In this document: positions 12,813 to 23,914 of the stretch, piece by piece
Numbering within the stretch: position 1 is the stretch's first letter
How the letters are laid out: every line of letters begins with the position of its first letter
Source of the DNA: Colius striatus
Lineage: Eukaryota > Chordata > Aves > Coliiformes > Coliidae
Direction: 5' to 3'
Length of the DNA: 64,000 bases
Assembly: GCF_028858725.1 (NCBI RefSeq)
Contig: NC_084759.1
Coordinates: 89,271,389-89,335,388 of the forward strand
Program-made: the position numbers and the translations under genes
Notes under the pieces: generated by a model
Database searches by the model: none
The model's input: the letters and a program-made list of their open reading frames with translations, nothing else
What the model was told of the DNA's origin: nothing

Positions 12813-14549
12813 ATTACAGCTTGAGCTGGACTCCCTCTTATGAGGGTGGTCTTGAACCAAGAGACCCCTGGGTTATTATTTCCCTCCACTCTTGTGACAG
12901 CTTGGTCCAATAGTGATATTAGAATCTGGAATTGTCTTGTTCCTTTGACCGTCTCCAGTCTCCATCTAGATTCTGTTCTTGTCTTGGAAGTTGGGAAGTC
13001 CCAGATTTATGCAGAGTTAAAATCCTCTTTGCTTATCTGCACTCAGGTGTCGTCAGTGTCACCAGTCCTTTTTTAACTTCATGTAGGATGATTATCTCTC
13101 CCTTCTTCTAGTTTATCTCCTTGTTTAGGACCAGACAGTGCTTTGTCACCCTGAAGTCTGTGGCCTCAGAACTTACATAGTTGCTTAGATTTAGCAAGTT
13201 TTAATTTGTCCTGGTTTTGCACAATTAATTCTAAAATGTTACAATCAAGTTATTTTCATTTCCAACAGTGGTTTTATAACACAGTCTGTTGCTCCCTCAA
13301 CTCTTGCCTCACTGCTTTTCTCCCACTAGCCCAGTCAGAGCAGCGCTGCTGGTGCTGTGCACCATGGAAACACTCTGTAAAGCATCTTTGCCACCTTTTG
13401 GCTGGGATCTTCTGGCAGATTATTCCTACTGCCAGCTGGAGATGGACTGGTTTATTAACTGCTCTCTGCAGAGGCTGGTCTCCTCAAGAGGTTCAGGTTT
13501 CTTCCAGACCGTTTCCTTTTTGCCTTCCTTTTTTTTCCTCTGGAGCAGACTTTTCCCCACTGCTTCCTGAGGAAGGTACTGCATGCAGCTTTAGGAGAAG
13601 ATAAATAAAACATGCTCCAGAGCTTGTGACCTTCATCCTACCTGGTCTCACTCCTTCAGCCCCTCTTCATCTCTGGAGATGCAGGCTGATGGTTGGGGCC
13701 CTGAAGGCAGCCCTCGTCTGGCCCTGGTGCTGGGAAGATGGCTGGGGGAAAAGAAGCTGTGAGAAGCCTTTTTGTGCAGACACTCACTTTGGTCTCCACC
13801 TGAGTTGTGGTGCAGCCCTGTCCAACCACAGGCCCTGCTTCTCTTGACTCCCACCCATAGGCCCATGTCCCTGACCCTGGGAGGTGTCTAATGCTCAGAG
13901 CTGCCTCAGTGCCCCTGCCATGGGGACCCCCTGCTGCTCCGGTCCCTGGGGATGGATGCAGGTACCACAGTCTTTGCTCCCATGGGCAACACAAGATTTA
14001 ATCAGCCCACAATACCAAGAGGAGAAGTTTGCCTATTATTTTTATCTTTATTGGCAGCAGTTAAACTATTTCACAAAGGAATCATATTCCCATCTAAAAT
14101 AGATTAGGCAATAAAAAGGTGTGGAGACCAGACAAGGGAAGATGCACAGAGGTATAGCGCATGGAGAATTTATATTCTCCCTTTTTATTCAACCTGCAGA
14201 TGATAAACTGCATAGTTCGCATATTTACAGAGCTTTGCAAAAGGTTAGCAGTTGTGTCCTCTATAATATATATTAATGTAGAGGAAAACAACATTTGAAA
14301 CTGTAAAAGCATCAGAAACCTTTTGGAAAGGGAAATTATGAGGGTAACATTGCCAAGAGCTCTTCTCATACTGAAAAGAAAGGATTTGCAGTGAGAAATC
14401 CTATTAATATAGATTATTTGCATTACTGTTTTGTGCAACAGACTCCAAATAATTTGTATTATATGTTCTTTTCCCATGGCACGCACGTTAAAATAATGTA
14501 TTTTTGATAACATATTAATTTTCCTACTTATAAATGTACACAGCTGTGA
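12813..14549. other. Intergenic, no gene recognised
   Basis: 12.9-14.0 kb is moderately GC-rich with several overlapping open frames on both strands, none with a recognisable domain. The lower part of a long minus-strand frame (14094-14786) lies here; see the LINE remnant and the findings. Confidence 0.5.
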
Positions 14550-15010
14550 CTCACTGGTGTTTAGCTTCTCCTGCAGAAGTGAAGTCAAGCTTATGGATCT
14601 GTAAATGCCAGGAGTACGGTGCTCGCTCTCGTTTTTTGGTGTAAACTTCATGAAACACTCACTAGTTCTCAATAATTCCCTTTCTAGTAAGTTACAACAA
14701 CTGCCCCACATAAGCTTCCCGGCATCTCCCTCTCCCTTTACAATCCTAGGATGTGATTTATCGCTCCAGTCTGGGTGCGCTGACAACTTTTAATAGTACT
14801 AATTGCCTTATTATCCACTCCAGTGCAAGAGTAAAACCTTTTGACATTTTCCTTCCTTCCCTGAGGAAAACAAATCCTAGTTCCCGGGATATTGCCTTCT
14901 GCTGCCTCTGTGATTACTGGGGCGAGGAATTCCTTTAGGCCCTTTGCCTTATCAGGCTCATCTGTCACCAACTTTCCATTCCCGTCTCTCTCTCGCCGCT
15001 CCATAATCAC
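14550..15010 (-). pseudogene. Ancient CR1-type LINE reverse-transcriptase remnant
   Basis: Reading the minus strand from 15010 downward, three blocks follow the order of CR1-clade ORF2. GNGKLVTDEPDKAKGLKEFL (about 14983-14924) is the linker before RT. DKSHPRIVK (about 14759-14736) matches the DGIHPRVLKEL block. TPGIYRSISLTSLLQEKL (about 14615-14562) matches the DPGNYRPVSLTS block of early RT. The blocks fall in more than one frame and key residues are lost, so it cannot encode an active enzyme. It is older than the other CR1 copies here, with no octamer end. Confidence 0.75.
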
Positions 15011-15639
15011 TTTGCATTTTCCATTATTTTATGTTATTCCTTTCCTCTTCCTTTTTCATTTGAGATGTCAATCTTCATCACATATTCTATTCTTTATTTT
15101 CTATCCCGTGTACTTTTTCACGTCAGGCTCTGTGATACTTACTTTGCTCCAGTTTACTATTTTTAAATCAGTGTAGGAGTGCCTATTAAAATAAAAAAGA
15201 AAAATAAATGCATTTTTCTGGCTGTTCCATATTTGAGAATTTGCTGCAACCACTCTGAGCAAATCACATACGTACACAAATTCCTGTATGTCACCTAACA
15301 GAGGATCTTAAGTTTTTAAAAGAAAATCTAATATCACGAAAAAAACCTTGGCAGAGCTCTAACCTTTCCAGTGCTGACACAGTAAATAAATCTGTGGGAT
15401 TTTCTAAATGAAAAATTGGAATTAATTGCAGCACCACATACCATCAGCAACTATTTTTCCTGCTCAGTGTGAATAGTAAGAGACCAGGCATAGAAGAGCA
15501 TTTGTGATCCATGTTGAGATGTGCAGGAACACAAAGCTAAAAGCAGGAGAAGCACTGACGAGCTGACTGGGATAACACCTATTTTCACAGCTCCATAGAC
15601 GTGCTGCTGCTTGGATGGGATCACTGGAGCCTTCTGCTC

Positions 15640-16620
15640 ACTGCAGAATGGCTGGTCATCAGCCTTGGGATCAGGTCAGTTGTGGCTTTGTTCAGCTAAA
15701 TCTTGTAAGCCCTGAGAAGGAAGGACCCATACCTGTCATGGGTGACTTGTCCCAGTGCTGTACAACTCCCCTCGTGCAAGAGGTTTTCCTAATGTCCAGC
15801 ATGACCCTTCCATGCCCCAACTTGTGCTGCTACCTCTTGAGGAGGGTTTGGCTCCATGATCTTTCCAACTCCCCTTCAGGAAGCTGTAGGCTGCCTTAGA
15901 TTGCCCCTCAGCCTCCTCTTCCTTAGGCTGAACAACCTCAGCTTGCTTTGTAAGTCCCCTTTAGACCCCTAATCAACTTAGCTGTTTTTCTCTGGACCCT
16001 TTCCTGTTTCTCCATGTCCCTCAGTATGTGATTTCCTTCACTTGCAGTGAAAGTGAGGGGTTCATTCAAATCCAAGATCCTCTATAAGTTGCATGCCCTT
16101 TCCTGCTTGGCTGCTTACTCAGGCAGAGGCTGCCTATGGGGTTAGTCTCACCTAGGCATTGGACTTCCTGCTTCTCCTTGCTGAACTCTGTGAGACTGCT
16201 CTTTGTGCTATGCTCAACTTCCCCTTTGAATCAAAGCTCTATGGTTTAGTGTGCTAGATGCCTCTCCTGATCATGCACAACTTGTGAAAGGGCTGCATTC
16301 TGGTCCATCACATGGGTCTGTGATGAAGATTCTGAACCACAATCATGCAGCAGCAATCCTTGATGTACCCTGCTTGCTCCCACTTCCAGCAGGACACCAA
16401 GACGTTGATTCCTGCCCTTGGGGCCTGACAGTGCAGGCAGCATTCAGCTGCGTGAGAGTTCCCGTTCTCTACATAGCCAGTCATTTCATTAGAGAAGGGA
16501 AACAGGCTGGCCAAGCATGACTTGCCCTTGGTAAATCACCTTGTCATCCTTCAAGTCCTTGGTAGCTCAAACATGTTTCATGGAATTCATCTCATTCAGT
16601 CTTCAAGCACTTGCAGGTGA
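15640..16620 (-). pseudogene. Old CR1-type LINE, about 1 kb, RT to C-terminal ORF2
   Basis: In minus orientation, FTKGKSCL-like coding sequence (plus-strand GCATGACTTGCCCTTGGTAA, 16516-16535) is followed by LASLFPFSNEMTGYVENG (about 16511-16458), the CR1 RT segment that normally reads LTNLI-FYDEVTGLVDEG. At lower coordinates 15745-16030 matches the 3' ORF2 region (TTTTCCTAATGTCCAGCATG, CCCCTCAGCCTCCTCTTCC, TCTGGACCCTTTCC). The order fits one decayed copy. The middle section is poorly recognisable. Confidence 0.7.
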
Positions 16621-17867
16621 GCAAGTCCTGCACTGGGCTGCCTTTAAAAACAGGGAGAGTGGGTCCTTCTAGGTCAGGTTCCTCTGAGCCATTGTAGATG
16701 TCAATTTTAGAGCAAAGGAAATTCGCCACAGAACCACTTGTTTCCTTTCATTTATATAAGCAGGCCATGGGTACCTCACTCGTGACATCCATATTCAGAT
16801 GAATAAACTCTGCTTCTTGCACCTTACCTTTAACTCCTGTTCAGTGTGCAGTTTCTGGTTTTCTGATTCTCTGCAGACTACCTGAGGCTCTCAGAGCCTA
16901 ACTAGAGATGCCTGTAACAACATGTAAAAGGGAAAAAAGTGCATATATCCCTTCCAATGTTTGTTCTGCTTTTGCCTTCATATACAAACCAGTTCATCAT
17001 TGCAGCATATGCTTAGCTTTACTTGCACAAGCAACCTCAGAACAAAGCTCCGAACAGAAGCCAGCATGCAATTCAGCTGGCACAAGAAGCTTTTGAATTT
17101 AGAAACTAAGTATCATATTTGATGTCCTATAAAGAGAGAAAAAAATGTTATTAATGTTGTAGAAAGGCAATTTCTCAATAATTTTTAACCTTAACCATCA
17201 TATACTGTTACAGGAGTATTAGGGATACAGACTTTCTTATTGCTGTTAATTTTCATTCCTCTCCTTTGTTGTCCCAAGTGGGTTTTGAAACACCACTTGA
17301 CAACGCTTGATTTTCCCATCTTCCTTTCCTACACTTCTAGGGGTTTTTTCCCTCAAATTTATGTATTTGTTCAGATGTATTTCACCTTAGATTTCCATGT
17401 GAGCAGCATCTAGCTGTCACCACATTTTAGCAGTCCTCACCTAAGTGGATCTGAAATCTGAAAAGAAGAATCTGTACATTTGGCTGCAGTATGAGTTTGT
17501 TGTCTGCTAAACATAAAAGGAAATGGTATAATTTTTACTTCACCACTAATACTTCAAAGGAAATAAGATGTTTAATTACAAATCATACTAGACATGTTGG
17601 CTCTTAATTCTGTAGGTCCCATGAGTGAGTATTGGCAAGTGCCTGTAGATAGCCTCTCATGATGAAAGCTGAAATCGTCTATGTTAAACAGGAACTGTAT
17701 GCATCAATACTCATTTATTTCCTTTGTGGATCTTAACATTTTCTGTTCAGTATTTTTTAAATATACAAGATGCATACGCAGAAATGTTTTTTTACATCTT
17801 AAGGCTATGAGCAGTTGATTTTTGGGGGGTTCTGGGGGTAAACTCTTTTTTGAGGGATGAAACGTGT
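16621..17867. other. Intergenic, no gene recognised
   Basis: AT-rich sequence without recognisable genes. A G-run patch (GGGGGGTTCTGGGGG) lies at 17824-17838. Confidence 0.6.
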
Positions 17868-18140
17868 AATCGTAGAATCACAGAATGGTAGGGTTGGAAG
17901 GGACCTTTAGAGATCATGCAGTCCAATCCTCTGCTAAAGCAGGTCCACCTAGATCAGGTCACACGGGAACGTGTCCAGGTGGATTTTGGAAATCTCCAGA
18001 GAATGAGACTCCACACCCTCCCTGGGCAGCCTGTGCCAGAGCTCCCTCAGTCTCACAGTGAAATAGCTTTTTCTTATGTTTAAATGGAACATTTTGTGTT
18101 CCAGCTTCATCCCATTACCCCTTGTCCTGTTGCTAGATAC
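17868..18140 (-). mobile_element. CR1 LINE 3' fragment
   Basis: The plus strand begins with a GTAGAATCACAGAATGGTAG end, then GGGTTGGAAGGGACCTTTAG, TCCACCTAGATCAGGTCACA and CCATTACCCCTTGTCCTGTT. It is a well-kept 3' end in minus orientation. Confidence 0.95.
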
Positions 18141-19780
18141 AAAAGAAAAAAAAGGGATGCCTCAACCTCCATATATATTCCAATTCTTAGGTAAGCATCC
18201 TATCAGACAGCAAAATATCCTGGCTGTAACCTCCCTCTGTCCCTCCCTCCCTTCCTGTTAAGAGCATTTCTGCTTCTAGCAGCATACTTAAGTATTTAGC
18301 AATGACTTAGGTTAAGTTTTGAGGAGTGGAGACTCAAGTTCCTGTTCTCACTCCCATGACTGCTGAGGCACAGCAACACAGCAGAGACCAAGGATAGCTC
18401 ATGCAAAAATACCATATGGCTTGGTAGGCAGGACACTGGTCCAGGAAGCAGGAGAGATTTCCCGGGAAGAGGTAACTGAATGTGGTCTCCAGCTTCCTTG
18501 AGCTCTCTAACCCAGAGGCCTTCACTGGCTTGATAGTCCCACAGCTTCACCTCATTTTCAAGCACTGCATTTCTCCTTTTTACTTATCAACAATAGCAAT
18601 ATGCTGTGGTGTTCTATCTAGGTAGCTGTGGAACAAATGAAAAAAAAGAAAATAGGTAAAACGAAAGCAGGGAGCTGGGAACATGCAGCTGAGAAATGGG
18701 ACAGGGGATAAGAGAAGAGGATGAAGGAGGCAGAGGACTTCTGGGTGCTGAATGCATGATCAAACCTGTTACTCCTGAATTAGTTTATTAAATGGAGCCA
18801 GCTTGGGTCCAGCAGGATTTCTCAGTTAAAGCATGGCACTACTTGTGCTAAGTTTATCATGCTGTTTCCAGTCCAGCGTGCAAGCACAAAAGCCAACAGT
18901 AAGTCTCTGCACCACGTTCCTCATCATTCCAAGACTTAGGTGGCCTCTCAGCTTGAATGTGAGGCCAAAGCCATTCAAGGTTTCAGGCTGTGCTGGATCA
19001 TCACCAGATGCTTTGTGCCAATCCACTCCAGAATTACCTTAATTAAAATGGGCTTCCAGTCTTACAAGTCCTGATGAATGTCAGTTAACTGTCTCAGTAG
19101 CTAAGATCACACCACTCTCTTCTCAAATTGCCCCAAAATAACAAATGGCAGCTTTTCCACTTGTCACCGTACAGGGACATCACCACATTGCATCAGACTT
19201 GCTTACCAATCAATCACACAAGGGAAAAACAGCTCTTCAGGCTGATCATTCCTGTCTAATTTTTGAATGATAATATAAAACCAAGGAAGGATGACACCTC
19301 CAGCTCTTGGGAGATTTGATTCTATTCCTTCTCCCCCAACACCCACCTGCCTCATATATAGTCCTACAGTGACCAAAACACACAGGTTTTTTTTAATGAT
19401 CAATCTTCTTTCTATAATGTCACTGAGTTCTAGTTGTGCTGAATTTGCAGGAACATTATCTTTTCCCACCATCACCTACAGACCTCACACGTGCAGCTGC
19501 GTGCTATAAAAGTGTGATTTTTTGAGATTCCCAACAATTTTCAAAAGGTTAGGAGGGGATACTGCTGATGCCTCTCGGCATTACTGTGCACTGTAATGTG
19601 CACAGGCACCAATCTTGAATTACTGCATTGACTTATACATTTTACTCCTTATGCATCCCTCCTTCTTAAGACCTCATGACAAATGCGCTTAAATCTAGGA
19701 GGCAGCTGTGGTTTTAACTACAATATTTTCAGTCTGGCTGCTAAAACAGAAACAGCCCCCAAAGACAGCCTAATTTATAG
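18141..19780. other. Intergenic, no gene recognised
   Basis: Anonymous sequence. Frames at 18296-18565 (-), 19203-19475 (-) and 19291-19509 (+) have no recognisable domain. Confidence 0.6.
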
Positions 19781-20038
19781 CATCACAGAATGACAGGGGT
19801 TGGAAGGGACCTTTAGAGATCATGTAGTCCAAGCCCCTGCTAAAGCAGGCCCACCTAGATCAGGTCACACAGGAACGTATCCAGGTGGGTTTTGGAAATC
19901 TCCAGAGAAGGAGACGCCACACCTTCCCTGGGCAGCCTGTGCCAGAGCTCCCTCACCCTCATTATGAAGTAGTTTTTCCTATGTTTAAATTGAACTTTTT
20001 GTATTCCAGCATTTGTCCATTACCACTTGTCCTGTCAG
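19781..20038 (-). mobile_element. CR1 LINE 3' fragment
   Basis: Minus-oriented copy of the same subfamily as 17868-18140: GGGGTTGGAAGGGACCTTTA, GGTCACACAGGAACGTATCC and ACCACTTGTCCTGTCAGG. Confidence 0.95.
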
Positions 20039-20356
20039 GATAATCTGATCACTAGAATAATTTTATCTTGAACTTCACCAAGGAATAGCTATGGCCAGAG
20101 AAACCTAAGTTGCTTTAATTCTATCTTTAGCTATAACAGAGCATGTTGCTCCCCCTCTTGCTGCATGGAGCCTTTTCCTTGGTTTCAGCAGCACGCAGTG
20201 GAAATGCCACAGGCATATGCCTTATGTGAAAAGCTGTTTCCTGGGGTAGGTTCATGTTTTCCACCTTTCAGCTTTGGCTATACAATAAAAACTACAGACA
20301 TGCTGGCTCAGTTACATATTTCTAACACTCCTTCTTAAATACCTCATTAGACCTCA

Positions 20357-20686
20357 TTAATACTTAGAGGTATTTAAAAGATGTGTAGTAAGGGGATAGG
20401 GAAGCCCTTTTTTCTTTAGTATCCAGTGATAGGACAAGGGGTAATGGACATAAACTGGAACACAAAAAGTCCCACTTAAGGAGAAACTATTTCACTGTGA
20501 GGGTGAGGGAGCCCTGGCACAGGCTGTGCAGGGAGGGTGTGGAGTCTCTTCTCTGGAGGCTTTCAAAATCCCCCTGGACATGTTCCTGTGCGACCTGATC
20601 AAGGGGAACCTGCTTGAGCAGGGGGCTTGGACTACACAATCTCTTGAAGTCTCTTCCAACCCTGACCACTCTGTGATTTTATGATT
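20357..20686 (+). mobile_element. CR1 LINE 3' fragment
   Basis: Plus-oriented copy: GATAGGACAAGGGGTAATGG, CACTGTGAGGGTGAGGGAGC and CTCTTCCAACCCTGACCAC, then a GTGATTTTATGATTCC end. It faces the copy at 19781-20038, so the two 5' ends point at each other across 318 bp. Confidence 0.95.
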
Positions 20687-22040
20687 CCAAATGTTCTCCT
20701 TTCTAAAATGTTATATTTTTCTCCTCAAAAAATGTTCTTCAAAAAAATGCCATCAATCTTTCACTTTTCTCTGAATCTTCTTAGCCTGCATTAGTTTTTG
20801 TCAGAGAGGATGATAGCAACTTTGAAATCATTCCAAAGAAGAGCTTACCACTAGAAACACAGTATTGCTGTTACGCTCCATTCCGTTCTCAATAATCCCA
20901 TCAACATCCATTTTTCCGACTGTCACTTTACAGAGCTTTCCCTGATGTACAGTGATATACAAGACTCTCTTCCGAGCTGACACCTATAAAACCCCAGGTA
21001 TTTGCCCAAAGAGCTGCATTTGTAGGTCTTAGTACTTTATCAAGTCTGTCGCTTCCTCTTCTCCTCATCTGCTGTGGTAGCTCCAGCAGCAGTTCCTGGC
21101 AGCACCCCCTCTACCTCACTACCCTAAGGAGCCACGTCAGAGAACTGTGCCAGCACGGCTCTGCCAGCAGCTATTCCTCTCCTTGGGTCACAACTGCATT
21201 ACGCTAAAGCCAATCCAGATACCACCACAGTTCACCTTCGCCTTGATGTCATTTCTCCTTCATTTTTGGTCTCTCAGACAGTTTTACATCCACCACAATG
21301 TTACACTTTTCATTCCAAAGGCTTAAAAAATAAAATCGTAATAAAAACCTCAAGACTTAATTCGTCCAGTTCTTTATTCATTGCCTTACCAAGAATCTCC
21401 AATAATGTCAACAGAATAAGCAGAACTTTCCTCTGCAGAAATCAATCCTGCATACTACTGTAGCTGTTGGGTATTTTTGTGGTTGTTTTTTTTAATTCTG
21501 CTTTTAACTGTGAAGTACATTCTTTGGTCACACAAACAGCCTTGTTAGCAAGCACGCTAAAAGACACTCCCTTGAAATCCTTTCACAGAGAGACTTTTTA
21601 AAAAATGCAAGTTGGGCTCTTGTCACTGAGGTGGTCACTCCATTCCTAAAGCCCTTCGGAATGGCCAAACTCATTCCCATCAGGGTGGGGAACTCATGTC
21701 CATTGGCCTCAGCAACTCTTTTGACGTGCCAAAAATCCATCAGCTTCATCAGCAGGAAAGAGCTCAGTGGTTATCTTCCAAGTATCCTTTGGGCTGAACA
21801 CTAAGGCAAAGAAACTTTCATATTTTAACATTTTCACCTTAAATTTTTCTTCAAATCCCAGATGGCCCAGTATGCACGTTCCTCATCAGGCTTCCTACTT
21901 CCAAAGAACTGCAACAACTGCGTTTACATAGCTTTAGGTACTCACCTTGAAACTAAATATTTAGGATGCTAACACTTTGCTTGTGGCTATTTAAGGTCCT
22001 TGGTTTTGGAGCTTTGGTTTGGGAGGCAGCGGTGTTATTT
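20687..22040. other. Flank downstream of FUNDC1
   Basis: Repeat-poor, no recognised gene. Minus-strand frame 21749-21528 was inspected for EFHC2 homology; none seen. AATAAA on the minus strand at 21378-21373. Confidence 0.5.
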
Positions 22041-22046
22041 TTTATT
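22041..22046 (-). terminator. Candidate distal polyadenylation signal AATAAA
   Basis: TTTATT on the plus strand, AATAAA on the minus, 1.8 kb past the FUNDC1 stop. A second AATAAA lies at 21378-21373. Proximal ATTAAA variants at 23292-23287 and 23316-23311 are alternatives. Such hexamers are common in AT-rich DNA, so the call is weak. Confidence 0.25.
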
Positions 22047-22738
22047 AAACAGGCTTTAGCTTAACAAAACCCTTTAACCTCACAGGTCTGCATGACGTGC
22101 TTCTCAACTTGCTTACTTTGGCCAGAAGCATGTAGAGATGAAGTCAACATGCACTGCAGACCTCTGAAGTCCACCAATGAGCCAATCTAGATACCGAGTT
22201 ACTACATCAAACACCTTGCACGTACAGCCCAACTGATGGATGTTCAGCCCAAGTTCACATCCATCCATCCATCAGATTCTGAAGAATCTCTACAGTTGTT
22301 CAGACAGCTGAAACCAAGGGAACTCGTGTGGGACAGAGTCCATTTCACATTAACTGGCACCATGGTACAGGGAAAAACAGAAATTGGGGCAGAGTAAATG
22401 GTCCTTCTTGGGAAGAAACTTCTAAGAGGTTCGCAAGCTTAAAATGCAGAAAAATGCATTAAACATTTGTTTGGATTCTCAACCTCTTCAGAGTAACCTA
22501 GTAACACATCACCAAGGCCACCTTAAAACCTACTTGAGAAAAGATTTTCTAGCCCTTCCAGCTCATGCCTCCGATCTCCTCAAGAATTCGCTTCCTGCTT
22601 TGATCTGCCAAAGGCAGAGGCAGCAAAGATTAAATCCCATTTGCTCTCCCAGGCTTCAGAAGAAATAGACACTCTTCTAATAACCTAACTGAAACCAATC
22701 TGTACCCTCGTGCTTCCATAGCTGACACTCAAGACAGT

Positions 22739-22779
22739 GAAAATGTCTAGTGACATTTTCTAGTGACAATCTAGTGACA
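22739..22779. repeat. Perfect hairpin and three TCTAGTGACA units
   Basis: GAAAATGTC (22739-22747), loop TAGT, then GACATTTTC (22752-22760) form a perfect 9-bp stem. The decamer TCTAGTGACA occurs three times, at 22746-22755, 22759-22768 and 22770-22779. The block lies in the candidate FUNDC1 3' UTR. Confidence 0.85.
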
Positions 22780-23836
22780 ACTGAAAAAAAGCCAAAAAAG
22801 TTCTGAGTTGTGGAGAACATCACGGCCACAGAGGTGAGTATCAAAGCAAGTATCATTTGCAGCTGACGGACTGTAAGAGGAGCCCTCATTTTGCTAAGAC
22901 ACGGCCAAATGACATCTCATCAGACCCAAAGAACCACCAACAATTGCACCATGCTTGGAGAGACGCCCCATCCATCTCTTCATCCCACCAGCCACTGAAG
23001 TCTGACACGACTGATGTGGCTTACTGAGCGTAAAACAATTCACCATCAGATCGCTGAGGAGTCTGCGCTGGCAACGAGTACCTGCATACTGCAGTTTCAG
23101 CAAGGAGTCCCCACGTGTCTACACACCTGGGAAAAACCACATGTGTATCCACTTTCTTAGCACAAAAAAAAAAAGAGTATCACAAGTATCTCTGCAAATA
23201 TTTGTACCAGATGCCTGCAGGCTGTAAACCCGAGATCTTCTTATTTTCTGTGTACACAAAGGCCAGAGCCAATGTTAATTCTCACCTTTAATAAGCTCAT
23301 GATTCTGTTATTTAATACTCTGTAAAAAGGTATTACAGGTTGATAGATTATTGCAGTGACTTCTAAAGAACATGGACAGCCATGAGGCTGAAACTACAAT
23401 ATCATATACATTATGTAGTCATTGATACCACCTACTACAGCATGAAGAAAAATATTTTTAAAATAAACAATATTCAACTGAAAACATAGAAATGGAGCTC
23501 TCTTTCTTACAGTATGGTTACATCTCTATATTCCAAGAACAACATTTAAAAAAATGCTAGATCTTGAAAGGCCATAGATAAAAAAGAGTCATGATGAAGA
23601 TGAACCAGTTTTGCCCAGAAATGCTATAATGAGCACATTGCACAGTTTTTCAGCAAATCCTAGTTTTGCCAAGCTTCAAGAGGCAAAAGCCTGAAATGTA
23701 AAAGCTTCCACGTTGCCTAGCTAGTCCACTCGTCCGGCTCTGGAAGGCCCAGTGACCCACACTGCTTGGAGACAGCGCGTCACCACAACTGTTGTTCACC
23801 GACGCAAATGTCATTGGGAAGACAGGAATCAGGTCC

Positions 23837-23914
23837 TTACGATGCCAGGCCTAACAAAAAGCCTCCAACAAATCCACTGGACACCACGATGTTCTGTTTG
23901 ATAAACTCTGTTGA
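23837..23914 (-). CDS. FUNDC1: FUNDC1 coding exon 5 (C-terminus and stop)
   Basis: This 78-nt terminal coding exon encodes [20 protein letters not shown] then LGLAS and a TAA stop at 23839-23837. The acceptor is TTTTCAG|TCAAC. The glycine-rich last helix and the LGLAS C-terminus are hallmarks of the FUN14 family. The 3' UTR continues below 23837. Confidence 0.96.
   Translation of the reverse strand, partial: STEFIKQNIVVSSGFVGGFLLGLAS

Larger units (their letters stand above)
22041..23836 (-). other. FUNDC1: Candidate FUNDC1 3' UTR / downstream flank
   Basis: The stretch after the stop codon has no CR1 and no recognisable coding gene. It contains two ATTAAA hexamers on the minus strand (23292-23287 and 23316-23311) and an AATAAA at 22046-22041, so the transcript end may fall anywhere in this block. 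It also holds a perfect small hairpin and a triple repeat at 22739-22779. Extent is inferred only; cDNA is needed to place the end. Confidence 0.4.

Noticed and set aside
16055..16090. tRNA-like B box (GGGTTCATTCAAATCC)
   Set aside because: Does not fit GGTTCGANTCC, and no A box or cloverleaf can be drawn upstream.
1..22000. Exons of EFHC2, the gene expected downstream of FUNDC1 by mammalian synteny
   Set aside because: Minus-strand frames were inspected for EFHC2 DM10-domain and N-terminal signatures and none matched; there is also no second CpG island. The gene probably lies outside the window, but small diverged exons could have been missed by eye.
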